Part shown: positions 63,840-64,000 of the stretch, piece by piece
Layout: each line of letters starts with the position of its first letter
How positions within the stretch are numbered: position 1 is the first letter of the stretch
Source: Ramlibacter sp.
Lineage (GTDB): Bacteria; Pseudomonadota; Gammaproteobacteria; Burkholderiales; Burkholderiaceae_C
NCBI GenBank assembly: GCA_019635415.1
Contig: JAHBZN010000003.1
Span: forward strand, 1-64,000
Direction of reading: 5' to 3'
DNA: 64,000 bases
Program-made: the position numbers and the translations under genes
The notes under the pieces: generated by a model
Database searches by the model: none
Told to the model about the DNA's origin: nothing
Seen by the model: only the letters and a program-made list of their open reading frames with translations

Positions 63840-63862
63840 GTTGGTTTTCCGGTTGCGGCGCG

Positions 63863-64000
63863 CTACTTCACGGCGCCAAAGGTCAGGCCCTGCACCAGCT
63901 GCTTCTGGCTGAACCAGCCGAAGACCACGATGGGCGCGATGGCCATGAGCGAGGCCGCCGACAGCTTGGCCCAGAACAGCCCCTCGGGGCTGGAATACGA
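63863..64000 (-). CDS. Carbohydrate ABC transporter permease, C-terminal fragment (cut by window edge)
   Basis: The last 45 codons of a MalG-type permease: SSPEGLFWAKLSAASLMAIA, then APIVVFGWFSQKQLVQGLTF and GAVK, stop TAG at 63865-63863. The C-terminal helix and QKQLVQGLTFGAVK are typical of the second permease of polyol/sugar importers (MtlG/SmoG). The remainder is beyond the right edge. Confidence 0.9.
   Translation of the reverse strand, partial: SYSSPEGLFWAKLSAASLMAIAPIVVFGWFSQKQLVQGLTFGAVK

Overview
The window is GC-rich betaproteobacterial chromosome, most likely from a member of the Comamonadaceae (Acidovorax/Variovorax/Polaromonas-like). Support comes from the order tRNA-Tyr/Gly/Thr at the left edge, the trp cluster next to gph, rpe and apaG, orphan Bug-type binding proteins, many LysR regulators, and two families of short interspersed repeats that I recall from this family. 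This placement is inference; no 16S gene or other taxonomic marker is present.

Layout. 1-500: three tRNAs on the minus strand. 0.5-9.8 kb: patatin-like lipase, then a compact minus-strand tryptophan operon (trpE-trpG-ltaE-lysE-trpD-trpC-ung). A candidate W-P-W leader peptide precedes trpE. A chalcone-isomerase-like gene with an internal stop and gph follow. 9.76-13.6 kb: a decayed Tn7-like island with two convergent TniQ/TnsD-family genes, two truncated genes, and matching repeat pairs at both ends. It lies between gph and rpe, which I expect to be close neighbours. 13.8-21.3 kb: small conserved gene, DsrE-like protein, rpe, apaG, a candidate small RNA, a MarR regulator, two CPA2 antiporters around a GCS2-type carboxylate-amine ligase, and thiL. 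21.3-26.7 kb: a catabolic insert (LysR, Bug protein, FAD monooxygenase, tautomerase, LysR) that separates thiL from pgpA. 26.7-33.4 kb: pgpA, cinA, an MFS transporter and two overlapping unrecognised genes, the second a 1190-residue coiled coil with a long Ala/Pro tail.

33.6-36.4 kb: five small genes, each followed by an integron attC-like site, with no integrase in the window. This is a CALIN-type cassette cluster. 36.8-41.6 kb: Acg-like reductase and NmrA/SDR-like gene divergent from a LysR plus a glutamate-synthase-like gene. 41.5-49.5 kb: minus-strand run argS-SPOR-dsbA, then lptA-lptB-rpoN-RNA methyltransferase-PIN. 49.6-57.9 kb: psiF, DUF2214 protein, LysR, CaiB/HMG-CoA-lyase pair with a divergent IclR, 2-haloacid dehalogenase and malate synthase G. 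57.9-64 kb: a polyol operon resembling Pseudomonas mtl (permease, ATPase, polyol dehydrogenase, AraC, xylulokinase, fructokinase), cut by the right edge.

Two dispersed repeats recur. Repeat A (about 57-62 bp, five copies) and repeat B (about 55-70 bp, four copies) lie between genes and also inside reading frames, where they supply linkers, stop codons and, for the PIN protein, the start codon.
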